Source of the DNA: Trichobilharzia regenti
Taxonomy: Eukaryota > Platyhelminthes > Trematoda > Strigeidida > Schistosomatidae
Length of the DNA: 64,000 nucleotides
Assembly: GCA_944472135.2 (NCBI GenBank)
Contig: OX235262.1
Location: forward strand, 82,124,903-82,188,902
Direction: 5' to 3'
The notes beneath the pieces were generated by a model. It searched no databases, had not been told where the DNA came from, and saw only the letters and a list, made by a program, of their open reading frames with translations. This document shows positions 11,778-23,046 of the stretch, one piece after another. The first letter of the stretch is position 1. Each line of letters starts with the position of its first letter. A program made the position numbers and the translations under genes.

Positions 11778-14337
11778 AATTTTGATGTGGTTTTGTTCTC
11801 TGAGCTGGATAGTTAGTTTGCGAAGCTTTCATCACCTTACTGGGTGACATCTTCAGCGCATACTTCAAATTGAAGTGAGCTTTTAGGTTTCTCCACGAGT
11901 TTATTAATCATTCCTCCTGGTGACCTTGGACGTGATTGGTTGTTTATGTATGTTTTCACACCTTCTAGGTTACTTGTGTTGGAACTGATTGTTTCTGTGA
12001 CTTGAACTTTGGCCAATCGTGTGTGAAGTTTCTTTCTTATTGGTTGATAAATTTTGTCTATCTCGATGTGTCTATTGATTGATGATTCACTGGAATGCCA
12101 AGCTTCTAAAAATTCTCTAGCATTCTTGTTATTTCCTTTGTCTAATATTTGAACGTTGTCCCAGTCGAATTGATGTCCGTGGTTGTCTGTGTGTAGTGAA
12201 ATGAGGGAGTGTATATCATGTCTTTTGACGGCTAGCTTATGTTCGTGGATACGAAGACGAAGGGGACGTCCACTTTGGCCAATGTAGTGTTTTTCACAGT
12301 TGTTACAGTTTATTTTGTAGATGATGTTGGTTTTGTCTTCTTTTGCTGTTGAGTCTTTTGGTTGACATAGAATTGAGTGCAGCGACTTTGTTGGTTTGTG
12401 TACGACGTCAATTCCTAAAGGTTTGAAGAGTCTTTTAGTGATTTCTGAGATATCCTTTATATATGGTAAGGCGATTTTCTTTGTGTTTTCCTTGGTGGCT
12501 TTTGTTTTGGTAGGTTGGCTTGGGGGTATATGTCTCTTGATGAAATTCCGGGGATATCCATTCTTTTGGAAGACGTCCATGAGATACTTTTCTTCAATTT
12601 TTCTTAAGGTGGGAGTGCTGCAGTGAGTCCTTGCTCTCTTGAATAGTGTTTGTATGCAGTTCCTTTTGTGTGCTATTGGGTTGTTGCTGTTGTAATTCAG
12701 TATTTGGTCTGTGTGAGTTGATTTCCTATAAACTTGAGTTTCTAATTCTCCTGTAGTTGTTCGCCTGACTAAGACGTCCAAAAATGGTATTTTGTTCTCG
12801 GATTCCTCTTCTCTTGTGAATTTGATGTCGTTGAAGACGTTGTTTATTAAGTTGTGAGTTTTGTCTAATTCGTTTCTTTTGATTATTACAAATGTGTCGT
12901 CGACGTAGCGTATCCAAATCTTGGGTTTGATCTTTGGTAGAATTATGTTTTCGAGTCTTTGCATCACTGCTTCTGCAATCAAACCTGATATTGGCGATCC
13001 CATGGGTGTTCCTTTGACTTGTTCATATATTTGGCCGTTGAATTGGAAGTATGTTGTTAGGCATAGATTTATGCATTCCATCCAGCTTGTGTGTTGCATT
13101 TTTGATTGTTGTGGAAGTTGTTCGTCGTTGCTAAGTAATTGCTCCATGGTTTCTTTTGCTAGTTTTTGTCCGATAGAGGTATATAATGCTGTCACGTCGA
13201 AGGATACCATTATTTCTTGTTCATCTATTTGGATGTCTCTGATTTTCTCTAGGAATTGGATAGCAGAGTTGATGGAGTGATCACAGATTCCGTTAGGTGT
13301 TTTAGTTTTCTGTATAATTCCTTGGACAAATTATATGTTGGAGTTCCTGGGAGTGATACAATTGGTCGTAACGGGATATTTGCCTTGTGTATTTTGGGTC
13401 TGCCGTAGAATCGGGTAGGACTGGTCCATTGGATTTCATTCGCCATTGGTCTTGTTTTGTGATCTGTCCAGTTTTGTGAGCTTGTTTAAGGTCCTTTGGA
13501 TGCGGTTTCCAATGTTTGTATGGGATTTGTTGGGAGTTGTTGATATACATCTTCATCTTTAGTAGTTCTTCAGTTTCTTGGTTATTCTTCTCTGTCCATG
13601 ACTACTGTTGTTCTTCCTTTGTCGGCTGGTAAAATGACGATGTCCTTCCTATTTTTCAGCTTTTTGAGGGCCTTTAGTTCTTGAGAGTTGAGTTGTGTGT
13701 GTTGTCTTTTCTGTTTGACCATTGGTACAATTGTTTGGCGTATCTCTTCCTGTGTTTCCTCGTTCAAGTTTGATGATTTGAGTAATGATTCAAGGCAGCG
13801 AAGAAATCAGTTTTTGAAGCATCTCCGGTGTTGTAGTTTAATCCTTTTTGTAGTAGTTGTTGTTCCATTTTTGATAGTGGTTGTTTTGATAGGTTGACTA
13901 CGCAGTCTATGGGCGTATTGTCTGGTTGTTGTTTTCTAATCTTGGCTAGCTTGGTTTTGAGGACTCTTCGTCTTTGTTCTCTGTGTTTTCCACTTGACAG
14001 TGAAATTGCGGTGATCAGCGTTGACAGGTGTTCTTGGTTGAGGGTTTTCTCTAATTTTGCTTTTTGGACATCTATTATTTGTTGATATTTGTTGATCCGA
14101 TAATGTGCGTCCGTAATCATTAATTTGACCATTCGTCTTCCACATTGTTCGGCCAATTTCCATCCCATTGGGCAGTTGACTGGTGGTTTGTATCTTACAC
14201 TGTTTGGTAGGATTGAATGACGAAGGCACTCATGGAGAAAGAATAATTGTTCTCTGGTGGATCCTTGCCTTTTGGCGAAGTCTTCCCACTTTCGAACAGA
14301 GAGAAGCGTATCCCGCTCGTAAGATTTAGAATGATGA
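11778..14337 (-). mobile_element. Penelope-like element, copy 1 (5'-truncated)
   Basis: This is one half of a head-to-head pair; its 3' end faces left. It extends about 320 bases farther 5' than its partner: the extra part codes for N-terminal sequence (LFFLHECLRHSILPNSV, then MGWKLAEQCGRRMVKLMI). It is nearly identical to copy 2 wherever both are present. The reading frame is broken at about 13770 (a break shared with copy 2) and by several single-base deletions at 13270-13580 that copy 2 lacks. Penelope-like elements are known for 5' truncation and for inverted or partly tandem copies. Confidence 0.9.
11837..13210 (-). pseudogene. Penelope-like reverse transcriptase/GIY-YIG, copy 1, C-terminal open part
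   Basis: A 457-codon frame covers the RT palm, the thumb and the GIY-YIG endonuclease. It has FDVTALYTSI at the start, GTPMGSPISG, the catalytic YVDDTF, and the GIY-YIG block YKINCNNCEKHYIGQSGRP in the C-terminal half. The apparent Met start is only the first one left after the frame breaks upstream. The N-terminal part continues in other frames (13249-13446, 13302-13556, 13582-13767, 13764-14168 and on to 14337). Its product would prime reverse transcription at a nicked target, as established for the Penelope family. This copy is broken. Confidence 0.9.
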
Positions 14338-16581
14338 GATCACCGCAATTTCACTGTCAAGTGAAAACACAGAGAACAAAGACGAAGAGTCCTCAAAACC
14401 AAGCTAGCCAGATTAGAAAACAACAACCAGACAATACGCCCATAGACTGCGTAGTCAACCTATCAAAACAACCACTATCAAAAATGGAACAACAACTACT
14501 ACAAAAAGGATTAAACTACAACACCGGAGATGCTTCAAAAACTGATTTCTTCGCTGCCTTGAATCATTACTCAAATCATCAAACTTGAACGAGGAAACAC
14601 AGGAAGAGATACGCCAAACAATTGTACCAATGGTCAAACAGAAAAGACAACACACACAACTCAACGCTCAAGAACTAAAGGCCCTCAAAAAGCTGAAAAA
14701 TAGGAAGGACATCGTCATTTTACCAGCCGACAAAGGAAGAACAACAGTAGTCATGGACAGAGAAGAATATACCAAGAAAGCTGAAGAACTACTCAAAGAT
14801 GAAGATGTATATCAACAACTCCCAACAAATCCCATACAAACATTGGATAACCGCATCCAAAGGACCTTAAACAAGCTCAGCAAAACTGGACAGATCACAA
14901 AACAAGACCAATGGCGAATGAAATCCAATGGACCAGTCCTACCTCGATTCTACGGCAGACCCAAAATACACAAGGCAAATATCCCGTTACGACCAATTGT
15001 ATCACTCCCAGGAACTCCAACATATAATTTGTCCAAGGAATTATACAGAAAACTAAAACACCTAACGGAATCCTGTGATCACTCCATCAACTCTGCTATC
15101 CAATTCCTAGAGAAAATCAGAGACATCCAAATAGATGAACAAGAAATAATGGTATCCTTCGACGTGACAGCATTATATACCTCTATCGGACAAAAACTAG
15201 CAAAAGAAACCATGGAGCAATTACTTAGCAACGACGAACAACTTCCACAACAATCAAAAATGCAACACACAAGCTGGATGGAATGCATAAATCTATGCCT
15301 AACAACATACTTCCAATTCAACGGCCAAATATATGAACAAGTCAAAGGAACACCCATGGGATCGCCAATATCAGGTTTGATTGCAGAAGCAGTGATGCAA
15401 AGACTCGAAAACATAATTCTACCAAAGATCAAACCCAAGATTTGGATACGCTACGTCGACGACACATTTGTAATAATCAAAAGAAACGAATTAGACAAAA
15501 CTCACAACTTAATAAACAACGTCTTCAACGACATCAAATTCACAAGAGAAGAGGAATCCGAGAACAAAATACCATTTTTGGACGTCTTAGTCAGGCGAAC
15601 AACTACAGGAGAATTAGAAACTCAAGTTTATAGGAAATCAACTCACACAGACCAAATACTGAATTACAACAGCAACAACCCAATAGCACACAAAAGGAAC
15701 TGCATACAAACACTATTCAAGAGAGCAAGGACTCACTGCAGCACTCCCACCTTAAGAAAAATTGAAGAAAAGTATCTCATGGACGTCTTCCAAAAGAATG
15801 GATATCCCCGGAATTTCATCAAGAGACATATACCCCCAAGCCAACCTACCAAAACAAAAGCCACCAAGGAAAACACAAAGAAAATCGCCTTACCATATAT
15901 AAAGGATATCTCAGAAATCACTAAAAGACTCTTCAAACCTTTAGGAATTGACGTCGTACACAAACCAACAAAGTCGCTGCACTCAATTCTATGTCAACCA
16001 AAAGACTCAACAGCAAAAGAAGACAAAACCAACATCATCTACAAAATAAACTGTAACAACTGTGAAAAACACTACATTGGCCAAAGTGGACGTCCCCTTC
16101 GTCTTCGTATCCACGAACATAAGCTAGCCGTCAAAAGACATGATATACACTCCCTCATTTCACTACACACAGACAACCACGGACATCAATTCGACTGGGA
16201 CAACGTTCAAATATTAGACAAAGGAAATAACAAGAATGCTAGAGAATTTTTAGAAGCTTGGCATTCCAGTGAATCATCAATCAATAGACACATCGAGATA
16301 GACAAAATTTATCAACCAATAAGAAAGAAACTTCACACACGATTGGCCAAAGTTCAAGTCACAGAAACAATCAGTTCCAACACAAGTAACCTAGAAGGTG
16401 TGAAAACATACATAAACAACCAATCACGTTCAAGGTCACCAGGAGGAATGATTAATAAACTCGTGGAGAAACCTAAAAGCTCACTTCAATTTGAAGTATG
16501 CGCTGAAGATGTCACCCAGTAAGGTGATGAAAGCTTCGCAAACTAACTATCCAGCTCAGAGAACAAAACCACATCAAAATT
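14338..16581 (+). mobile_element. Penelope-like element, copy 2 (5'-truncated, head-to-head with copy 1)
   Basis: This is the reverse complement of 11778-14016 with very few differences. The junction with copy 1 is sharp at 14337/14338: copy 2 starts at GATCACCGCAATTTCACTG, which corresponds to position 14016 in copy 1. Its 3' end (CCACATCAAAATT at 16581) mirrors the point where the match stops at 11778. Both 3' ends face outward, as expected for two joined 5'-truncated copies. Confidence 0.9.
14341..16522 (+). pseudogene. Penelope-like reverse transcriptase with GIY-YIG endonuclease, copy 2
   Basis: The N-terminal segment (to 14588) is in one frame. From about 14575 the protein continues in the next frame as a 645-codon open frame to 16522. 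The same frame break sits at the same place in copy 1 (about 13767). Residues counted in the long frame: FDVTALYTSI near 190, GTPMGSPISG near 256, catalytic YVDD near 290, and the GIY-YIG block (HYIGQSGRPLR) near 498, with the C-terminal LEAWHSSESSINRH region after it. The first codon of the long frame is TTG, so it is not a true start. Apart from this single break it is open to its stop. Confidence 0.9.
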
Positions 16582-16618
16582 ACAGCAGTACGCCTACAAC
16601 CCCTCTCAGGTTGACGCT

Positions 16619-17275
16619 CTAGGCTGGAAAATCGTCTAGTGTTTCATCCTCCGACTCTCGACTCTCAGCACCTTCCAGTAGACACAGTTTTCTAATATCT
16701 CGCACCAACATTCCACAACTTGTTCTCACCTCAACCGTCCTCACCAATCCATCACCACTACAGATTAGCCTTACTACCACTCCCAAAGGCCACCTACCTG
16801 TGGCACATTTATCTGCTACTAATACTATGTCACCAACCTTTAAGTTTCGGCACAACTTTTTCCACTTGTCCCTGGTTTGCAGTGTTAGAACATACTCCTT
16901 TAACCATCTTTTCCAAAATATATCTTTCATGTGCCTGGCTTGTTTCCATCTTTTAATCGTAGGTATTCCTTCCCCGCTTGAGTCCTCTATGCCAGGGTTG
17001 CCTCTCAATAACAATAATTTATTTGCGGTTAACACATCAAAATCCTTGACGTCGTCCCTCACAGGTGATAACGGCCGGTCATTTAATATTCGTTCAGCTT
17101 CACAAAAAAATGTCTCCAGCGTTTCGTCATTCAAACTCTGGTTTTTAATTATGGAGCTTAAAATACGCTTGATAATTCCTATAAGTCTTTCCCATAGCCC
17201 GCCTCTATGGCTGGCATGTGGTGGATTGAAGTGCCACTCGATGTTCCTTTTCAGTAACTCTTCCTGAACTCTCGT
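16619..17275 (-). pseudogene. BEL/Pao integrase, C-terminal part
   Basis: This continues the integrase after a frame break near 17275. The first part holds HFNPPHASHRGGLWERLIG, the block that carries the catalytic Glu of BEL integrases. Then come LNDRPLSPVRDD and a C-terminal domain with KRWKQARHMKDIFWKRWLKEY and VGDIVLVADKCATGRWPLG, a standard end of BEL/Pao pol. The stop at 16619 is the natural end of the polyprotein; only about 35 bases separate it from the Penelope-like pair. Confidence 0.9.
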
Positions 17276-19140
17276 TTGGGACCTTCGAAGTACTCTTTAA
17301 GCTCGGCGTGACAGCCAACAAAATTAGTCCCTCTGTCGCTGAACATCATCTTCGGTACACCCCGGCGATTTATAAATCTATGTAATGCTAGCACGAATGA
17401 ATCAGTAGTTAACGTATGAACCATCTCAATATGCACAGCTCTCATTTTCAAACAGGTGAATAAACAGCCATATCTTTTACATAGGGTTCTGCCTCTCTTC
17501 ACTACAAAAGGTCCGAACAAATCCACCCCAACGTACTCAAATGGATAATTCCCTTCAGAAGCTTGCCACGCTGGGAGTGGTGCCATCATCTGCTGTACTG
17601 GACGAGCATTTCGGAGTTTACATTCCATGCACTTATCAATTATTTTACGGACAGCAGTACCTCCCTTCACTATCCAGAACTTACATCGAATACTTGATAG
17701 TACTTGCGAAGTACCCAAATGACCTTCAAGAACATGGTAGTGTCTTATAATGAGATCAGTGACTGGATGGTAGCAAGGTAATAAAGCCGGATGACGGGTC
17801 TCATATGACGATTCTAACATTTGTAGACGTCCACCAACTCTAGCGATCCCTTCGGAAACTATCGGAGATAATCTATCTAACCGCACCTTGAAATCTGCGA
17901 AATCGGGACTATCCTCCTTGGCAATCTCACCCCACGCTTCCCACTGAGCAGCCCTCAAAATCGCTAACTCTGCATTTCTAATATCTTCGACTCTCAAAGG
18001 CCCCACATTCATATTTTCGTATCCCGCAAGATGCATGACCTTTAAATACGTAACATATCGTGTCAACCACGCAACAGCTTTCAGTAGTTTGTACCAAGAA
18101 GAATAATATTTAAAAAGTGGATGTAAACCTGAATGTCTTTCTTGAGTAGATGTTAAACTGACACTTGTCTTCAACTCCAAGGCACACTCGTTTATCGGTG
18201 GTTCATCTTCTCTACGAGGCCACATACTATCAGCCCTTAGCAAGAACTCTGGACCTTTCCACCACTTATTTTTAACCACATTCATATCAATAACTCCTCG
18301 CGATGCTAGATCAGCTGGATTTTTTCCAGACGGTACGTACCTCCACTGCTCAACAGTTGTTAGTTCACGAATTTGAGATACTCTGTTAGCTACAAAACAT
18401 GCATATCTTGCTGACTCGTTGCGTATATAATATATCACAGACATCGAATCAGTCCAAAACGTTACGGGATGCTTGGGGTAATCCAACTCTTTACACACCG
18501 TTGTGAATAACTGCGCAGCTAGTAAGGCGGCATTAAGTTCTAATCTCGGAATCGAAACCGTCTTTAGAGGTGCAACTCTAGATTTACCCATCACCAGGCT
18601 AACATCTATATCATTCCTTAAGGTGGTTCTGATGTATACGGCTGCACCAAATCCAACCTCAGAGGCATCAGAAAAAACATGGAAGTCAATTATATCATGA
18701 TTTCTCGACGGCTTAAGTGGACGTGAGACGGAATGTAGATTCAGCATTCTTAAACTGTTAACCCACCCCTTCCACTCTTCTCTCTGCCTCTCACTTAATG
18801 GTTCATCCCACTGTAACCCTTTCCTGCATGTCTCTTGAAATAACCTCCTAGCCGGAAGTAGATAAGGTGCTACTAATCCAAGTGGGTCAAACACGGACGA
18901 CAACACAGAGAGCACACCTCTCCGAGTAACTGGCTTATCAATATCACCAACACTAAATCCAAAGGTATCAGAGTTCACATCCCATCGCATACCTAATGTG
19001 CGTTCAACTGGTAGAGTATCAACAGGCAAATTTCGTGCAGTAGGTGCTCTGTCTTCTGGATCTATATGCTTCGAAACGTTTAGGCTGTTCGAGACCCACT
19101 TAGTTAGACGAAAGACGGCCTTAGCTAACACTTCAGTGAT
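17251..19140 (-). pseudogene. BEL/Pao pol: end of RT, RNase H, integrase zinc finger and core
   Basis: A frame of about 628 codons. It begins in the RT thumb (AVFRLTKWVSNSLNVSKH), directly after the 814-bp insert. RNase H follows (HVFSDASEVGFGAAVYIRT; VSIPRLELNAALLAAQLF; FWTDSMSVIYYI; GKNPADLASRGV). The integrase has an HHCC finger (HYHVLEGHLG...DKCMECKLRNARPVQQ), GVDLFGPF (first Asp) and MMFSDRGTNFVGCHAELK (second Asp). The frame then shifts near 17275 and the Glu lies in the next frame. The apparent GTG start is an artefact of the insert. Confidence 0.92.
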
Positions 19141-19954
19141 GCTTGTTAATAATAATATATATATATTTCACATAAATTAAGAATTTACATGATTCACATA
19201 CCGTTTGTACAGGCATGATCATATTAGACAAGTGCAGTCTGAAATTGAACACTTTTATGAAATTAAAATTTGGAAAATGAATAGAAAACTTTACAAGAAT
19301 AGAATATAAGGTTTTGGTTTAAGTCTAAATTATAATATTTAATACACTCATAGTGAGTCAGATTCATGCGGGAATTATGAAATTTTGCGTTAATGGAATG
19401 TAAGAAGAGAGGTGATATACATGTGCTGGAGTAAGCCACACTGGATCCAGACCGTTATTTTTATCATTTTATCAATCAATAAGAGTTCGAAAGTTTATAA
19501 AAATCCACATTAGATGGTAAGTACAGCATTATATTGGTATTAGCAGATAGAAGGGACAAATTGGTCGCAAAGTTAACTTTGCGATGTTGAACAGAATTCA
19601 GAATGGAATTTGTTCCGTTGTTCATCGTAAGTGCTAACAATATTCTGGATACCGCTCAAGTAATACAAATGTAGAAAGCAGGATTACTGTTCATTAGAAG
19701 TGCTTCAGTGCAATACCTTTGAGAAGTGAAGAAAACAGAAGCAGCCAGCAGATAATGATAATTTAAGTAAACAATATGCGATAACCGCAGTGTTTATTCT
19801 CCTTTTTTATTACTAGGAATTTCTAGTCATTGAGTTTTATAGTGTTACATACCAATGGTTAGTTTAAGTTTATAGAAGTAAACAACAACTGAAGTATAGA
19901 ATAACAATAAAATATAAAGTAAAAATTAGGGCGAAACGAATTATGGTTTTTACT
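19141..19954. other. 814-bp non-coding insert inside the BEL reverse transcriptase
   Basis: The BEL frame breaks after a Phe-Ala-Arg-Glu block (Glu codon ends at 19955) and resumes at an Ile-Thr-Glu codon run ending at 19140, in the same sense. The sequence between is AT-rich, full of stops and lacks any protein motif. It ends on the pol-distal side in an ATATAT/AATAATAA run. GT lies at 19953-19952 and AG at 19143-19142 (minus strand), but splicing there would not keep the frame, so an intron is unlikely. I see no clear target duplication. Confidence 0.7.
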
Positions 19955-21502
19955 CTCTCTTGCAAATCTAACTGGAGACTTATCATCATCGAAGGAGGCT
20001 AAACAATCATCCACGTAGAAGCAACAATCTATGACGTCCAGCAAATGATTAGAACCAAATGTGGACACTGCCTTTCGTAGAGCAAAATTAGCACAAAATG
20101 GGGAGGACGTGGCACCAAATGGATGCACTGTCATCCTGTATTCTGACACCTTACCACAAGGACCGTCATCAAACCACAAAAACCTCAAGTGATCTCTGTC
20201 ACTCTCTGGCACCTTCACCTGAAGGAACATTTCCTCAATATCCGCCGCGACAGCAACTGTAAACTTTCTGAATCTCAATAGCAGTCCCACTAATGAGCTC
20301 ACGCAATCTGGGCCACTATACAGATTATCATTTAAAGAGACTCCTTCGTGTTTCGCAGAACAATCAAACACCACATGGAGTTTACCTGGCTTCCTCGGGT
20401 TAAAGACGGGATGATGGGGCAAATACCACTTCCCTGGCTCACTTTGATCAACTAGTCTTTCAACGTAACCCTTCACTATATGTTTATCGACGACTTCCTT
20501 ATATTTGGACCAGAGTTCTGCATCTGATAGGAATTTCTTCTGTAAACCCATTAGTCTCTTAAGAGCAACTTTCCTATTACAAATCAACTGTCTATCTTTG
20601 AATCTCCATGGTAGGCCAACGCTGAAACGCCCGTTTTCGTATTTACAAGAGTCCTCGGCTATTTTAACTGCTTTCAAGTCTTCTACAGAACGACCTTTCC
20701 CTGGGACACCGCAGTCACAAAACTCCTTGTCATACATATTTTTAATCATAGTTTCTAGTTTGTCCCCATCGTTTGTAACTAATGATGATATGTGGACTAT
20801 GGGCATAGGTCCTCTCACTGTCCATCCCAGTGGTGTTTTCGTCGCAAACAGATCATCTCTACCTCCAAATCTCTCTTCTAATACCTTGTGAGCTTCTGGC
20901 ACACTACATCCAATGAGTACTCTCACTCTTCCATCTTGCAATGTTGGAAGAGGTATGTCACACAGGTATGGCTTACCGACAACCGTTTCACGACTAGGTA
21001 CTATAGCTTCGCCAAGTTTCATACTGGAGGTAGTGTAAGCAGTATCCACTTCCACGGTCTCCCCAGTAGCCAAGGATTCTAACTGAAATGACACTCGCTC
21101 ACATACTACTGTTTTCGCAGAATTGAAAGTATTTACAACCAAGCCTTTAATACCCAAGCAACCAGCCAGTTCAGCATCTATCAATTTAACGTCTGAACCA
21201 TTATCCAACAATGCATAAGTCTCTACTGAAGATTTCGGTCCTTTCACCTTAACTGGTAATACCCCTAAGAAAACTTGTGGGATGTCAAGGGGTCTAGAGA
21301 TACTATTACAGTTAACCGAATTCCCAGGTTTGTTTGCTGTCCTCAGAAGTGGGTGCATATCCGTTAAACCACTACTTCTTTTATTTGTCGCCTTACAATT
21401 CCACTTTGTATGCCCAATCTTTAAACAACTGAAACACAGCCGCTTCTGCTTTACCATTTTTAACCTTTCTACGGGTGACAGCGATAAAGCGATTACAATC
21501 AC
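19955..21502 (-). pseudogene. BEL/Pao gag zinc knuckle, protease and RT (first half)
   Basis: The frame opens in gag with a second zinc knuckle, CFSCLKIGHTKWNC (CX2CX4HX4C). Protease follows with ALLDNGSDVKLID, where BEL-type proteases have a D-x-G active site. RT begins with LPHHPVFNPRKPGKLHVVFD and reaches VAADIEEMFLQVKV, YRMTVHPFGATSSPF and the active site FYVDDCLASF. It is cut at 19955 by the insert. The frame joins gag upstream only through a shift near 21480. Confidence 0.92.
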
Positions 21503-22328
21503 TCAATTGATGCATGTTATGGCAAACAATACACTCATCCTTTCTCGTTGTGTCTTGAGACTTCACCACAAATGCCTTCCTTATATTCGCTGGTTCCTTA
21601 GGTTCTACCTTAGAATGCAAAATTCTGGCGAATTTGCCCATCGCCTGGTTGACACTGTCCTTCACCAGTCTAAGAATATCATCAAACCTTGGGTCGATAC
21701 CCTCCTCCTTTATACGAGAGCTTATTTTTACCCATTTCCTTTGCAGCCGAGTAGGTAGGCGTCTCGCAATTACCTCTAGGACTGAGCTGAAGTTGAGGTC
21801 ACTCATGCAATTCATAGAAATCAAGGTATTCTTATAAGTCATAAGATTATCTAAAAACTCAGTAAGTGCCTTGGAGTCATCTTGAAGTTGAGTGCCGTTA
21901 CCTTTGACAGCTTCGTATACGTTCCTTACAATCATCGAAGGTCTTCCAAACCTTTGACGTAATATGCTCATAGCCTCAGCGTATCCCTCATTAGGGGGCA
22001 TGAGCTGACAGCACTGTATAGCTCTTGAAGCATCTCCAGTGCAATACCTCATCAAATACATTAACTTCAATTCATCATTTAATAGAAAACTACTCAGCAT
22101 AATCTCAAACTCCTTTACAAATTGTAAATAATCAACCGGGTTTCCATCGAAACACCGTGGTTCAAATTTAGGGAGTTTGATGTTCCTATTATCCCTGAAC
22201 GGCGAAACAGTAACATCAACCATGTCATGCTTAACATCAGACACATCGTTACAATTAACAGACAAGTCACCATGACTTACTTTCCTGTTTGCATCCAAGA
22301 CACTCTGTCCCTTCTTTGACCCAGGCAT
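21393..22328 (-). pseudogene. BEL/Pao gag
   Basis: A 311-codon frame starting MPGSKKGQSVLDANRK just downstream of the 5' LTR and leader. It contains the gag core region FEPRCFDGNPVDYLQFVKEFE, typical of BEL gag, and a first Cys/His knuckle, CIVCHNMHQLSDC. The frame is lost shortly after that knuckle (near 21480), where protease-RT continues in another frame, so the natural polyprotein is broken here. The last 25 or so codons are out-of-frame sequence. Confidence 0.9.
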
Positions 22329-22473
22329 TGTTGAACTTGACCCAATTCCGAAAAAGTTCCAGATATTGCTTGTTCAAAGAGGACTTGACTGGCACCAGGA
22401 AAAATGAACGGCGACTATCCAAACTTTCACCAACTGTTTGAATTCACCAGAATCTGTTTCTACCATCAGAAAC

Positions 22474-22832
22474 TGTCAGTCACGTCTCGTAAACCGTTAA
22501 TGCCCAGCTCTCGCTACGCTCGCGCTCACGCTGCTCCTTGAAGCTTCTCAGAAACGCTTAGTAATAACGGACGAATAAACCAAAACACCGATTGGCCGCT
22601 TGGGAATTCTTTATTGTAACACCAACATATAAAAAATATTTCTACTAAGGTCTGTGAACAAATATTACAATAATGAATCACAATATTACTTCTGACAGTT
22701 GTCTCCTGACTTCTTTCTGAACAGCGACCGATGAGACGATGACTGTCGTATTGATGCCTCCACGAAAATTGGGGAAGTTGATTTTGAGCAAACAACCGTG
22801 AATTGATCATTCAATCTTCAACTCCATTGACA
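22474..22832 (-). repeat. 5' LTR of the BEL element
   Basis: 359 bp, ends TGTCAGTC...TTGACA. It differs from the 3' LTR by four transitions. On the minus strand the leader after it contains a TGG eight bases from the LTR edge, a possible but unproven primer-binding site. Confidence 0.95.
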
Positions 22833-23046
22833 GCGGTAATGGTCCAATAATATCTATATGCACGTGGTGGAATCGTCTATCCGGTAAATTGAACTGTTTT
22901 GGAGGTGTGGCGGTATGATGATGTAACTTGGATCTTTGACATTGCAAGCATTGTCGGGCCCATTTCCGAATATCGGAGTTCATCTTGGGCCAAACTAAAT
23001 GCTCTGTGATCAACTTGACTGTAGCACGTATACCGGCATGAGACAA
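22833..23046 (-). pseudogene. Gypsy integrase, N-terminal zinc finger and start of core
   Basis: HPGI-type zinc-finger remnant (MSHAGIRATVKLITEHLVWPKM, split over two frames with the RNase H end), then WARQCLQCQRSKLHHH (the CC pair) and FHHVHIDIIGPLPL (first catalytic Asp). The frame runs straight into the BEL LTR at 22832. The missing remainder is at 9582-10476, and the GCGGT duplication sits exactly at both edges. Confidence 0.92.

Larger units (their letters stand above)
10472..22837 (-). mobile_element. BEL/Pao LTR retrotransposon inserted in the Gypsy integrase, with TSD GCGGT
   Basis: Two 359-bp direct LTRs (10477-10835 and 22474-22832) enclose gag, protease, RT, RNase H and integrase on the minus strand. 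GCGGT at 10472-10476 is repeated at 22833-22837, a 5-bp target duplication. The LTRs differ at four sites, all transitions. The insertion is 12,356 bp, of which 4,804 bp is a pair of Penelope-like elements and 814 bp an unexplained insert in RT. That leaves about 6.7 kb for BEL itself, the size range of known schistosome BEL elements such as Sinbad. The inner position makes it younger than the Gypsy element. Confidence 0.95.

Noticed and set aside
12396..12626. Plus-strand frames opposite Penelope copy 1 (also 12921-13280 and 13688-13897)
   Set aside because: They are antisense shadows of the RT/GIY-YIG coding sequence and reappear mirrored in copy 2.
11837..16522. Penelope hammerhead ribozyme near the 3' ends (GGTGATGAAAG after the stop)
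   Set aside because: The block resembles a hammerhead only loosely; CTGANGA and a separate GAAA with stem II between them are missing.
16619..19131. Two neighbouring minus-strand frames that could pass for host genes
   Set aside because: Their order and motifs (RNase H, HHCC finger, integrase core, C-terminal domain) make them one broken BEL pol.
19141..19954. Spliceosomal intron in BEL RT
   Set aside because: GT and AG are present near the ends, but joining them would shift the frame and lead to an early stop.
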